Of a stretch of 27,381 nucleotides of DNA, positions 14,201 to 24,000 are shown piece by piece. Position 1 is the first letter of the stretch. Each line of letters begins with the position of its first letter. Source of the stretch: Cytauxzoon felis. Its lineage: Eukaryota; Apicomplexa; Aconoidasida; Piroplasmida; Theileriidae. The position numbers and the translations under genes were made by a program. The notes beneath the pieces are model-generated. The model had not been told where the DNA came from. It ran no database searches and was given only the letters and a program-made list of their open reading frames with translations. The stretch spans positions 1 to 27,381 of the forward strand of contig JAIQCW010000180.1 in the NCBI GenBank assembly GCA_020283715.1, given 5' to 3'.

Positions 14201-16694
14201 TGAACTTGTATTGATGAGGACGCAAGTATCGTTATGTTATCAATACTTTCCAAAGTCTGGCAGTATATCGAGAGTAATTGATGGTAATATAATAATATGG
14301 GATGGCAGCGGTATTGACAAATGCTCCAGCGTTATATTATACTATTCTAAGCTTAAAAAGAAATTTATGGCATACATTTTACAAATTATTGGATATCCTG
14401 ATCATTATTTATATTTTGATATGAGATATAATGGATGGTCATGGATACATGTTAATAATTTCGGTGATTTATTATTAAAATTCGAACGTGATCATCACAT
14501 TACCCCAATTAAATCATTAAAAATATATACTGATCATAATAACGTCACCCCATTATTAATCGGGTACATTACGAAATGTGGGGTAGTATTGGGTGGAAGT
14601 GCGGCGATATTGAAGATTAAATATAAGGGATATAAGAATTGTAAAAAATTGATATCATATAATGGTAATTATGATCCAGATTATTGTGTAAATGCAATCT
14701 ACGAGGAGTTGGAAAAAATTTACACGATTAAATGTTATATTCCAGAGGGTATAGATGAAAATAGAATTATAATAGATGATATACCAATAACATTTGATGA
14801 ATATCCAATACCAATAGAACCTATACCACCAAATTATCCATCAATACAATTTAATTATGATTATACCCCACAATTATCAAATGAATATAAATCAGCATCA
14901 ATGTTTGGTACATTTGAGACACCATCATTTTTAACAGAAAGAGTACAAGGTAAATGGATATGTGTATATGTAATGGAGAATGATGATTTATTATTAATGG
15001 ATAATAATATAAAATTATCATACTCTGATATATTATCAGGTTTAGAAGAATCATATACAAGTGTTAAAGAATATATATTAAATGAATTTAAAAAACCATT
15101 AAAATTAACAGTTGTAAGAGATGATACTATAAATTGTTTAATGTTTAAATTAAAATTAAATATAAATACAATTTATACTTATTTATTATCATTTAATATA
15201 AAATTATTAAAAATTATCTCAAGCAAATTAAAATTTAATATTTGTGATCATTTATACCTATTTTATGTCAAATTAATCATTAATTGGTATATTCTACTCT
15301 ATAAATACAATAAGAAAAAATTATTATACAAACTCTATCATAATCATCATGTCAATATATACCTCAAACATACAATCATCATCATCAATCTCAACTACTC
15401 ACAAAACACCATCAAATTCGTCAAATCCATCCCATATCATAAAAAATATACCCAAATAACATCTCTTCATCATCCACACGAGGTTACAACCACTGTTCCA
15501 CTCGCCACTCCACCTGAGGTCAAATCTACCTCCTCTTCCACTAGGCGTGGAGCCTCTTCCAATTCACTCCCCGTAAACGGTAATACCACTCCCAGAGATC
15601 GTGGCGATATCAACCCGGAAGAACAAACTTCAATTGTAGTAGATGTAACCTCGAGTGGACTACCCGTAGCTGATCTCAGGGAAGCGAACGGTGAGGTAAT
15701 TAAAAGAGGCCGTCTGCAAGACGAAGATAAGGTTGGAGGTGGAATGAGGAAGACAGTGATTGGACCTCGAGTTGAACCCGCAGCTGATCTCAGGGAAGCG
15801 GAGGGGGAAGTAATTAAAAGAGCTGACGGCAGGAATGTAACCTCAGGTGGAGATGTTGATATTATGACAGGTGAATTAATAGATGATATTGATGATCAAT
15901 CTTCTTCTTCTTCTTCGATGGATTATAAGAAGAAGGTATGTATGCATGGTGTTGTAAGGAGGTTGGTTCATCCTACTGAGATGGAGAATCCGAGTTCATT
16001 TTTGAAGGTATATGGTGATCCTTTATGTGATTTGGCTAAGAATACAAAGGTTAATGTTAATATGGGTGTTGATGGTAATTGGCGTTGTTATTCTTGTAAT
16101 AATATCAATTTCCCTAGACGTATATATTGTAATCAATGTTCTACCAAGAGAAATAAGGATGGTGATTCTATAGTATTAAAATATGCCATACAATTATATA
16201 ATAAATATATCAATGGTGATTATAATTTAGAATCTACTATTCGTAATAAAGTTGTAATCAATAAAAAAAATAAATCTAAAGGTAAAAATTATGGGGATTA
16301 TGGGGACATTCAACTTGTTAATAATGATGTGAAATATGAATCATTATCATCTAATGAAGATGATGTAAATAAAAGGTATAATAATGAAGAGTATAAAGAT
16401 GATAAGAATTTAATAATTAATAAAAATCGTTTATATTCTAATACAATTAAGAAAAAAGTTAAATTAAATAATGAAATCACAGGTAATAAATCAACAATAA
16501 ATGATAAAAGTCCAAAGGTAATTAAAAATGATATCATTATAAACACATCATTAAATCAAAAAAATACATTTGCAAATATTACAAAAAGGTCATTAAATGA
16601 AAAATCCAATTCACCAATACATCAAAATAAAAAATCTATACATCACATCAAAATCATAGAAGAACCATCCAACAAGAAAATCAAACACACATAA
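5206..16694 (+). CDS. Giant acidic protein with FAINT-like modules and a RanBP2-type zinc finger; may be more than one gene
   Basis: A 931-codon ORF (5206-7999) joins in phase 1, across a 92-nt intron (8000-8091, GTACGT...CATATAG), to an unbroken reading frame 8092-16694, giving ~3,798 aa if nothing else is spliced. The first part has one hydrophobic stretch (NILIFGIIFMFVYPLIEHC) and no recognised domain. The second part has an acidic start with three F-W motifs (TDFWEAEG, IKFWDMDE, ADFWDVEE), Ser/Asp repeats at 9248-9410, a Pro/Ser/His tract at 11580-11870, and three FAINT-like modules near 12580-12810, 13126-13380 and 14210-14455 (aromatic/IIW core, beta-rich, ending W-x-x-V/L). FAINT proteins in Theileria are mostly secreted host-interaction proteins, but no signal peptide is seen here. 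Cassettes at 8273, 9888 and 15473 are read through in frame; they could be introns that happen to be open. The zinc-finger end is listed separately. Confidence 0.5.
8273..8485. repeat. Cassette 4, right-half modules, in frame in the giant gene
   Basis: Holds AAGCTGTCTGCAAGAC twice, CCTGGAAGCGATCCACGGGA, GCTGACGGCAGGAATGTAAC and CCTCGAGTGGAA, all in the right-half orientation. No left half is seen upstream, and the skew switch found at other cassettes is absent here. It is translated as part of the giant protein (PGSDPRELEGEV, AVCKTTPGGEADGRNVTSSG). Confidence 0.8.
9248..9410 (+). repeat. Imperfect tandem repeat in the giant gene (~36 bp unit)
   Basis: Encodes about five copies of a 12-13 residue unit with the pattern D-K/T-S-x-x-S/T-F-K/S-W/C, such as NPFSWDDKSLDSFKWNDD and SPNTFSCNDKSPHSFKW. 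It sits in the acidic, low-complexity part of the protein. Confidence 0.7.
9888..10167. repeat. Cassette 5, in frame in the giant gene
   Basis: Left part: CCACTCGAAGTCC, GTCTTGCAGACAGCTCC, CTCCGCTTCCCTGAGATCAG and CCACTTGAGGTTACATCCAAC. Right part: CCACGATCTCCGGGAGTGGC, GCCGTTTACGGGGAGTGAG and GGCTCCACGCCTAGTGGAAG. A 94-bp inner segment (about 10023-10116) recurs inverted in cassette 9. The DNA is open in frame and encodes Ser/Pro-rich sequence; the opposite strand is open too (9818-10246). Confidence 0.85.
11580..11870 (+). repeat. C-rich low-complexity tract (Ser/Thr/Pro/His) in the giant gene
   Basis: A strongly C/T-rich + strand tract encoding Ser-, Thr-, Pro- and His-rich sequence (HYHHSTITTHHPPLHSHPPP, poly-Ser). 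It ends abruptly at about 11870 in G-rich sequence encoding acidic and basic residues. It contains no canonical cassette module but shows the same C-rich to G-rich switch. Confidence 0.7.
13896..14098. repeat. Reverse-polarity inverted repeat in the giant gene
   Basis: Arms 13896-13921 and 14073-14098 are complementary at 22 of 26 positions. A second pair, 13895-13909 and 14058-14072, is perfect over 15 nt (CGAACGAAGTGAGGA). Here the left side is G-rich and the right C-rich, the opposite of the cassettes. It encodes Glu/Ser/Gly/Arg-rich then Ser/Pro-rich sequence. Confidence 0.7.
15473..15853. repeat. Cassette 6, in frame between FAINT-like part and zinc finger
   Basis: Left: CCACACGAGGTTAC, CCACTCGCC, CCACCTGAGGTC, CCACTAGGCGTGGAGCCTC and CCCCGTAAACGG. 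Right: AACCTCGAGTGGA, two copies of the GCTGATCTCAGGGAAGCG module (15669 and 15784), ATTGGACCTCGAGTTGAA, GCTGACGGCAGGAATGTAAC and CCTCAGGTGGAG. Open in the giant frame. Its position suggests it may be an intron or gene boundary rather than coding. Confidence 0.85.
15919..16694 (+). CDS. RanBP2-type zinc-finger segment; possible separate gene
   Basis: An ATG at 15919 follows cassette 6 and is in the giant frame. The product would be ~258 aa: MDYKKKVCMHGVVRRLVHP, then a compact conserved-looking region, then a RanBP2-type zinc finger at 16080-16139 (WRCYSCNNINFPRRIYCNQC, matching W-x-C-x2-C-x3-N-x6-C-x2-C), then an Asn/Lys/Asp-rich tail. Such fingers bind ubiquitin or single-stranded RNA; an RNA-binding role is common when Asn and Arg lie between the Cys pairs, as here. 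The segment differs in composition from the FAINT-like region before it, and cassette 6 in between behaves elsewhere as an intron or spacer, so I think an independent gene or a spliced exon is likely. It overlaps the giant CDS entry because the sequence alone does not decide. Confidence 0.5.
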
Positions 16695-17407
16695 TTTATA
16701 CATAAACCATAATCTCCTTATTACATCTTATTCACTTCAACTCTCCTTCCCACCTGAAGTCTATCCTGCCGTCAGCTCCACCTGATGTCCAATCCTACTC
16801 TCTTCGTCTTGCAGACAGCTCTTCTATTTACCTCCCCTCGGATTCCCGTAGATCATCCTCGGTATAATGTCTACCCGGAGGAACAGACATCCACTCGAGG
16901 TTATAACCTTATCTTACACTCGCCGTGGAGGCCTTCTCTATTTACTTCCCAGTAAACGGTAAAGTCAGTCCCGGAGATCGTGGCGGAAGTGTAGTGATTG
17001 GACCTCGAGTGGAAGTGGATTACCCGCAGCTGATCCACGGGAAGCGGAGGGGGAAGTAATTAGAGAAGGCCTCCACGGCGAGTGGGAAGACCTCAGGTGG
17101 AACGCCTAGTGGGAACAGAGGTGTATTTGACCTCAAATTGGATGATGGTAGAGAATTGGGTATATAGAGTACAAACTATGGTATGGATGATGAATTGACA
17201 ATGATATAGTATATAGAATGAATACACATTTAGTATTTGGGTGAACGATAATTAAAATGGATTATAATTGAATGATTTAATGGACATGTGTAATAATTTT
17301 ATTGTAATTTGTATGGAATTCGGTTATGTCTTTCATAATGGCTGCACCCTATTACATTTGTAATATAATTAAATATAACTATAAATATCAATTAATGGCT
17401 AGTAATA
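16695..17407. other. Intergenic region holding cassette 7
   Basis: Between the zinc-finger stop and the next gene. The first ~45 bases are C-rich on the + strand, then comes cassette 7, then a G-rich and later AT-rich stretch (17146-17407) that should hold the promoter and 5' UTR of the next gene. The cassette might lie in a 5' UTR intron, as most others are intronic. Confidence 0.5.
16740..17145. repeat. Cassette 7, longest perfect-looking fold-back
   Basis: Arms 16917-16950 and 17051-17084 are complementary at 33 of 34 positions and contain the GCCGTGGAGGCC / GGCCTCCACGGC form of the module. Other modules: CCACCTGATGTCC, TCTTGCAGACAGCTC, GATTCCCGTAGATCATCC, CCACTCGAGG, AGTAAACGG, GGAGATCGTGGCGG, GCAGCTGATCCACGGGAAGC and CCTCAGGTGGAA. 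Confidence 0.9.
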
Positions 17408-18720
17408 ATGGTAGAATTATTAAGGACAGAGACTAAATATTATTTTGATGTGACTGAGAAGTGTTGGTGGATATTAGGTCGCTGTCACAATGAGTGGAAA
17501 ATGTTACCGAATGAAGATGCGTATAAATTAGGATTATTTAAAGCAGTGAATGAAAATGATTGTAAATTTATAGATACTGATATTGAACATTATAATAAGG
17601 TAGTAAAAGATTTAGTTAAACAACTTGCTGTACAATCCTCCTGTATAGTGAAACATAAGTCTAATGAAATAGTAAAACATGAAGAGATTAATACACCTCC
17701 TGTTGAAAAATATAAGACAACAACATCATCTGATACAATACAATCTCAGATTGATAATTTAATAGCTAGCACCTCAGACATGAAAAGAAATTATCGTGAA
17801 CAACGCTTATCTAGGACTGAACCATGTCCATCTCTAAGAAGTACAGTAAAGAAATTAACATATGTAAATAATGGTGGTCTAGCAGGCTGTCTCAAAACTG
17901 TAGCAGAAGAACGCGAAAAAAATGAATAAATTAAGTACGTAATTCATATATAAATACCATACATCTATAGATATATCATCCACACCTATACAAACCAAAA
18001 ATGCCAAACTTCAAAAAATGATGCAACATGCAAGATCAATGGCCGCACAAACCATCGATAATGATGAAAAAAATAATAAAAATAATAAACCATCAAGTAT
18101 GTTCATAGATTTAAACAATACAAATGAACCATTCTATATACAATGTATAGCAACATCTATACCTGAAGTCATCTTACAGACAGCTCTCCACCTGAGGTTA
18201 CAACCACCGTTGGTCTTGCAGACAGCTCTTCTATTTACCTCCCCCTTCGCTTCCCTGAGATCAGCTACGGGTAGTCCACTTGAGGTTACGTCCTCACTAT
18301 CTTCTACTAAACCTTCACCTCCGCCACGATCTCAGGGAGTGGCTTTACTCTTTAGAGATAGGTAATTGGAAGAGGCTCCACGCCTAGTGGAAAGGAGAGG
18401 TGGATGTAACCTCAGGTGGAGTGGCGAAGATAGTGATTGTAACCTCAAGTGGAGAGAAGTATATTAATCTGTGGTGTATAGTACAATATATCCTTTATAT
18501 TTTTATTGATATGATGATAACAATAGGTTCGGTGAGTAGTAATGATGCGAGGGTGGACAGACATGTATCGGATGTTAAATTTGAGGCATCATCGGACTCA
18601 TCAAGTTCATCACCTGATGATCGTATAAGGGAGGTAAAATCGGATCAAGGTTTGGAGCATATATTATCTCAGCGTTTATCTGTACGTAGAAAGACGGCTA
18701 TAGTGATAAATAATGAGTAA
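17408..18720 (+). CDS. Unrecognised spliced gene (284 aa in the preferred model)
   Basis: Preferred model: 17408-17863, 17904-17934, 17971-18144, 18527-18720, all phases consistent, with introns of 40, 36 and 382 nt. The last intron (GTATAG donor, CAATAG acceptor) holds cassette 8. The protein starts MVELLRTETKYYFDVTEKCW, has an aromatic N-terminal block (WWILGRCHNEWKML), a Lys/Ser/Thr-rich middle, a basic helical part (KLQKMMQHARSMAAQ) and an acidic/Ser-rich end followed by LSQRLSVRRKTAIVINNE. Alternatively the first exon runs on to a stop at 17929 (173 aa), and a second reading frame starts at ATG 17922, overlapping that stop by 8 nt in ATGAATAA. I do not recognise a family. The 18144/18527 junction is the best supported. 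Confidence 0.5.
18161..18455. repeat. Cassette 8, fold-back element in intron 18145-18526
   Basis: CTCCACCTGAGGTTACA at 18186-18202 pairs perfectly with 18405-18421 (17 nt). Other modules: GGTCTTGCAGACAGCTC, CTTCGCTTCCCTGAGATCAG, CCACTTGAGGTTAC, CCACGATCTCAGGGAGTGGC, GGCTCCACGCCTAGTGG, and a final CCTCAAGTGGAG. Left modules C-rich, right modules G-rich. Confidence 0.9.
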
Positions 18721-19047
18721 TGGTATTATATTATCTCTATTATTCCCCACTGTTGATGATTATAAAATTTTATGTAAATGTAAATTAAATGTTAATAAAA
18801 TTTAATTAAAAATGTTAGTTATATAAATTTATTTATTTATATTTGTATTTATGAGGTGGAAGTTTTTTTTAAAATTTTTAAATTAGTGGTCGTATCTGTA
18901 CTAATTGTAATGCTAACTATTGTACGCTATACTTCTTTTTCATTATTAGAATAACAACAATTATTCTTTCATAATTTTTTTTAAAAAAAATCATTTGTAC
19001 ATTAAAAGAAATTCAAATATTGTCATTATTTTTTTTCCATCTTCAAA
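18721..19047. other. Intergenic, AT-rich
   Basis: Roughly 330 bases rich in A and T with several T or A runs of eight or more (18866, 18976, 19030). It should hold the 3' UTR of the previous gene and the promoter of the ArfGAP-like gene. No cassette or RNA gene is seen. Confidence 0.5.
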
Positions 19048-21009
19048 ATGTCAAAACCTAATCATAGAGACCTCGGCATATCAAATAAGGAATATGAAGA
19101 AGCTGTCATATTAGAAAGATTATTTAAACTCATTAAAAAAAATTCATGCTCTACATGTTTATTAAAGGTACGTTTTCAATTCTATCTAACTTCATTTTAT
19201 CATATCATCACCCACCTCATTCTGTCATTTATGTTCCAAATTCCAAATTTCTACTGCATGATCATTAGAATTTAAAATTTTATTATTCTGCAATGACTTA
19301 AATTAATTCCAATACCATTAATATGCCCACATTCGTTTATTTTCGTGCCATGGAACACCCACAAAATACCATCAACATTGTGCATTCTGATCCTCCATTA
19401 CACATTCAACCAGAGGCCCATCATCCCTTCCAATTCCATCAAAGATATAATCACTATTTTCTACACACACCATTCCAACTCTTTTCATCATGCAGAGAGC
19501 TCTCCACCTGAGGTCCAATCCAACTCTCCTTTCCAGTCGCCTCTACCGTAGGTCGTCTTGCAGACAGCTCTTCCAATTATCTATCTCTAAAGAGTAGAGC
19601 CACTCCCAGAGATCGTGCTGAAGGTAGTGATGGATCATCCATCATGGGAATGATGGAAGATGTTCTAAGGATGTGTTGGATGTAACCTCAAGTGGAAGTG
19701 CAACACCCGTAGCTGATCTCAGGGAAGCGGAGGGGGAAGTAAAAGGAACAGGCTCCACGCCTAGTGGAAGGAGATGATGAGGATGTGAGTTGGATTGGAC
19801 ATTGGGTGGTGTGGACAGAATATAATTTATTAAATTTTTATTTTAATTTTATTTATTTTTATATAGAAACCGACACATATTGATTTGGATCGTTATGAAT
19901 TATTATGTTCTACATGTTCTAGGCGTTGTTCATCTAAGGTTCAGATTGGTGATGGTGTTATAACGATGTATGATTTGGAGCGTTTGGAGAAGATATATGG
20001 TTCGAAATCTAAGAAGAAGAGTGGTGATAAGCATAAATCTAAGAGTCGTGCATATTCGGTATCATCTTATAGTTCTTATGATTCTGATGATTCATATAAT
20101 CAACGTCATCGACATAAATCTAAAAAATCCAAAGATGTTCATCGCTATAGTAGGCATTATGATGATGAATATACATCTAGGACTGTACCACTTGCTAATG
20201 ATTATTATAATGATTCTAAGGGTGGTTATTATTCTGATAGGACAGGTTATAATGATGAATTACATAGAAGGGGTTCTAAAGAGAATAGAAGAAGGGATCA
20301 TGATGATAGAAGAGGTTATAATGATGATAATTATAGAGAATCAAGATGGGATAGTCGTGGTAACTACCTCGAACCTTCACATGATAGAGGTAGAAGGTCT
20401 ATAAATGAACGTAATGATGTAAGAGGTGATGTAGATTTACGCAATTATAGAGATCGTGATACATCTAGAGATTTACGTGCAAGAGGTGATGTAGATTTAC
20501 GTGATTATAGAGATCGTGATACATCTAGAGATTTACGCGCAAGAGGTGATGTAGATTTACGTGATTATAGAGATCGTGATACATCTAGAGATTTACGTGG
20601 AAGATTTTTAGATTATCAACAACCACGTAATAATTCTACATTACAGTCACCACAAGTTCATGAACGTTCATCAACATTAACTTCACCAAGATTATCATCA
20701 TCTAGGCGTGATATACCGGGTATGGTTGGATTATTAGCATCAAGTAGGGTACAATATAAAGATGATTGGCCAGTAGTAGATTCTAATAATAGGATCAATT
20801 CAAATATACGTCAATCTATAAATAATAATAATACATATAATAAAAATAGTAATAATCCATTTGCAAAAAAAGATAATCAAAGCAATACATATGATTTTAA
20901 TAATATGAAACAAGCATTGGCAATATGTAATGGACCAAGAGATAATAATCGTCAACATTATAATTATGGTGTTGATACATATAATAATATAAAATATGAT
21001 CGTTATTAA
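19048..21009 (+). CDS. AGFG-like ArfGAP zinc-finger protein, Arg/Asp-rich
   Basis: Two exons, 19048-19167 and 19867-21009 (420 aa), joined in phase 0 across a 699-nt intron (GTACGT...ATATAG) that contains cassette 9. The junction completes an ArfGAP zinc finger: CSTC, 16 residues, CSTC. What follows (VQIGDGVITMYDLERLEKIYG) lines up with the ArfGAP fold of the AGFG/HRB subfamily (VKSIS-M-x2-F...L-x-K-x-G). Residues ~80-230 are Lys/Ser/Arg/Asp/Tyr-rich, including three 20-residue tandem copies. A single NPF motif (NNPFAKK, near 20845) is of the type AGFG proteins use to bind EH-domain endocytic adaptors. The position of the catalytic Arg, five residues after the last zinc Cys, is Ser here, so GAP activity is doubtful. 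A role in vesicle traffic is inferred from the family. Confidence 0.7.
19500..19805. repeat. Cassette 9, fold-back element in intron 19168-19866
   Basis: GTCCAATCCAACTC at 19513-19526 pairs perfectly with 19787-19800. Contains CGTCTTGCAGACAGCTC, CTCTAAAGAGTAGAGCC, CAGAGATCGTG, an inverted copy of the 94-bp segment of cassette 5 (about 19602-19694), GCTGATCTCAGGGAAGCG and GGCTCCACGCCTAGTGG. The ~330 intron bases upstream, after 19270, are increasingly C-rich. Confidence 0.9.
20424..20603 (+). repeat. Three tandem 60-bp repeats in the ArfGAP-like gene
   Basis: Exactly 60-nt period, three copies, differing at only a few bases (GCAATTAT vs GTGATTAT; ACGTGCA vs ACGCGCA). Each encodes the 20-residue unit RGDVDLRDYRDRDTSRDLRA (first copy with N for D). 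High identity points to recent expansion. Confidence 0.9.
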
Positions 21010-21012
21010 TAA

Positions 21013-24000
21013 ATGTATAAATGTAATATTTCATTATTATATAAAAATAATTGTCCAATTGAATGCCCATTTTGGGCACCTAGTATAGTTTGGGATAAGA
21101 TTGGTATTTGTACAACTCAATCTCAATGTAATTTATATAATCCTACATTAAACTATATAAATTTACATAATAAATTATGTCTACCATGTAATATATTCGG
21201 TTGTATTAATTGTACAATTACAAATACCAATATACCAGATTTTTGTATTGAATGTGCAAAAGGTTTTATAAGATCGACAGATGGACGATCATGTTATCTA
21301 ATTAATACAAAATATTGGAAATATTCTATTATTTTAATTCTTATCATCTTATTTCTAATATTATTTATACTAACAACAAGAATTATACTCAATCAATGGC
21401 AATTCAATAAAAATATCAACACACTCAGAATCGCACTCGAACATCGTGAAGATACAACACTCCATCATACAAAAAATAAAAATCCATACAAATTCAATAC
21501 CAATTTATTAAATAAAAATGTATGCGGTATCGGATTCATGCTCTACTCCAGGTATATAATACAATATAAATAATATATATACAAATACTCCACCTGATGT
21601 ACAATACTACCTTCCTTTCCACTCGCCGTGGTGGCCTTCTCTATTTAGTTCCCCTCGGATTCCCTGAGATCATCCTCGGTTTGTCTACCCGGAAGAACGT
21701 AGATGTCCAACCCCTAAGAACAGGAATTCTACCCGAAGTCCAATACACCTCTCTTCGTCCTGCAGACAGCTCTCCACCTGAGGTTACAACCTTGTCTTCC
21801 TCTTGCAGAGGGCCTTATCTATTTACTTCCCCTTCCAGCTCCCGTGGATCGCTTCCAGGTATTCCACTTCCACTTGAGGTTACATCCTCACTACTCTTCT
21901 CACCGCCACGATCTCCGGGAGTGGCATTACCGTCTACGGGAAGTGAATTAGAGGAGGCTCCATGCCTAGTGGAACATATAGTGATTGGACCTCAGGTGGA
22001 TGTGTATTGTACTTCAGGTATAGATTCCTCAACTAGACATCATAATATTTCAATTATTTTTAGGTTTTTGGTGTTTATATCACTTGTTATGTCGATAATA
22101 TTATTGTTGAATTTATTTCATAAGCCTTTACCATGTTCGAAATTATTGAGGTCATTTAAGGATCCATTGGTATTACCAGAAGATTCATTAGATGAATCAT
22201 CATCATTGATACAATATTTTATACCGGGTGATCAATATCTTACAGAGGATATATTAAAACTTAATAATGTTGATGATGCTATTAAATGGAATGTTGAATA
22301 TTATAGTAAAGAAATGAATAATATAACCTTCAAGATTTATATTATTGTTATGTTCATTACTGTTATTTATATGTCTATACAACGTAAATTTATCAAAACT
22401 AATGTTGATGGTAATCTACAAGTCAAAAATTTCACACTCTTATTCAAAATTATAAATCCACAACAAATCACTGAAGATGATCTCAAAATTATCATCAAAA
22501 ATATCAGTAATGCTAATATACACTCCATCACACAATGCTATAATTATAAAATGTGCATCAAAGATGTCAATGATATACTCAACTCTATCAATACCAATAA
22601 CGAAATCAGCTATGTAAGTCATATACCATACATATAAATATATTAACACCCCATTCGATGTCTAATCCTCTCTCTTTTCCACTCGTCTCCACCTGAGGTC
22701 CAATCCACCTCCTCTTCGTCTTGCAGACAGCTTCCTCTATTTACCTCCCCCTCCGCTTCCCTGAGATCAGCTGCGGGTATTCCACTTGAGGTCATAATCA
22801 CTGTATTCCACTACTTCATTTTTACCTCTAAAATCTGAAGGAATTTCATTATTTTCAAATAAACTACTGACAATATCTCAATGAGTATTGGATGAATTAT
22901 AAATATCAATGCACCATTGAAAAGGAATTTGATGATTGTATTTAATATACTCATCCTCACTTTATTCCAATTTATTTCCATTGAGATATCCTAATAAACA
23001 TGAAAATCGTCACTTTATCCTTATCTCGTTGTGATTAGATTTTATACCTGGAAGCGATCTACGGGAGCTGGAAGGGGAAATAAATAGAATAAGCCTCCAC
23101 GGCGAGTGGAAAATAGAGGTAGATCGGACCTCAGGTGGAGACGAGTAGAAAGGAAGGTGGAGATGATGAGGATTTGACATCGAGTGTAATGTTGATATAT
23201 TTATATTTCATAATTTCATATAGATAAATTTGGATAGTGTTGTGAGGGTGAATGAGATGATAAATGGTATGGGTATATATTTTGTTACATTTGAGGATAT
23301 AAATGATAAATTGCGGGTTATGAATGATAGATTTAATTATAATGGTATAAAGATTAGTGATTGTATGGTAGATCCTGATAAGGTTATATGGGATAATATT
23401 GGTAATGATAATAATTTGAAATTAAAAATTATATTAATACCATTTATTATTATATTATTAATTATATTTTGGACTATATTATTTTTATACCATATGCTTT
23501 ATATACATTACATACTACTATGTCTTATATTATGGAAATTATTATATTAAGTATTTATATAGAATTTGGTAATTATATTGTTAGTATTATATTAAATAAA
23601 TTTGTAAAGAATATGGGGTTTATTGATATAGATTCTATGGATAGTTTTATAATGTGGTCAAATTATATAATAAAATTAATAAATATAGGGTTAAATATAA
23701 TATTAACACATTTAAATAATTATGGGGGTAGTAATAAAATAATAAAAACAATAGATATTATACAATATTATAATACAATTACATATAAAATAGGTGAAGA
23801 AATATCATTTAGTTTTAGTTTAATATTATATATAATTGATATATTATTATTACCAAATTTATTATTATTATTTAATTTATATATATTACCTATAATATAT
23901 TCATATCTAATATTAACATTAGATTTTAATATTAATAAATCTTGTTTATTATTAGAATATCCTAAAATTAATTTAAATCATTTATATTGTAATTCATTAT

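Noticed and set aside
13760..14253. Minus-strand ORFs of 72-137 aa
   Set aside because: Shadows of Glu/Ser-rich codon repeats and the reverse-polarity inverted repeat.
17408..17929. Complete 173-aa gene ending at 17929
   Set aside because: Not excluded, but a model with 40- and 36-nt introns links it in phase to downstream exons; given as the alternative in the feature.
21597..22063. N-terminal extension of the channel exon through cassette 10
   Set aside because: The splice pair 21551/22064 restores continuous sequence in phase and cassette modules encode no conserved protein.
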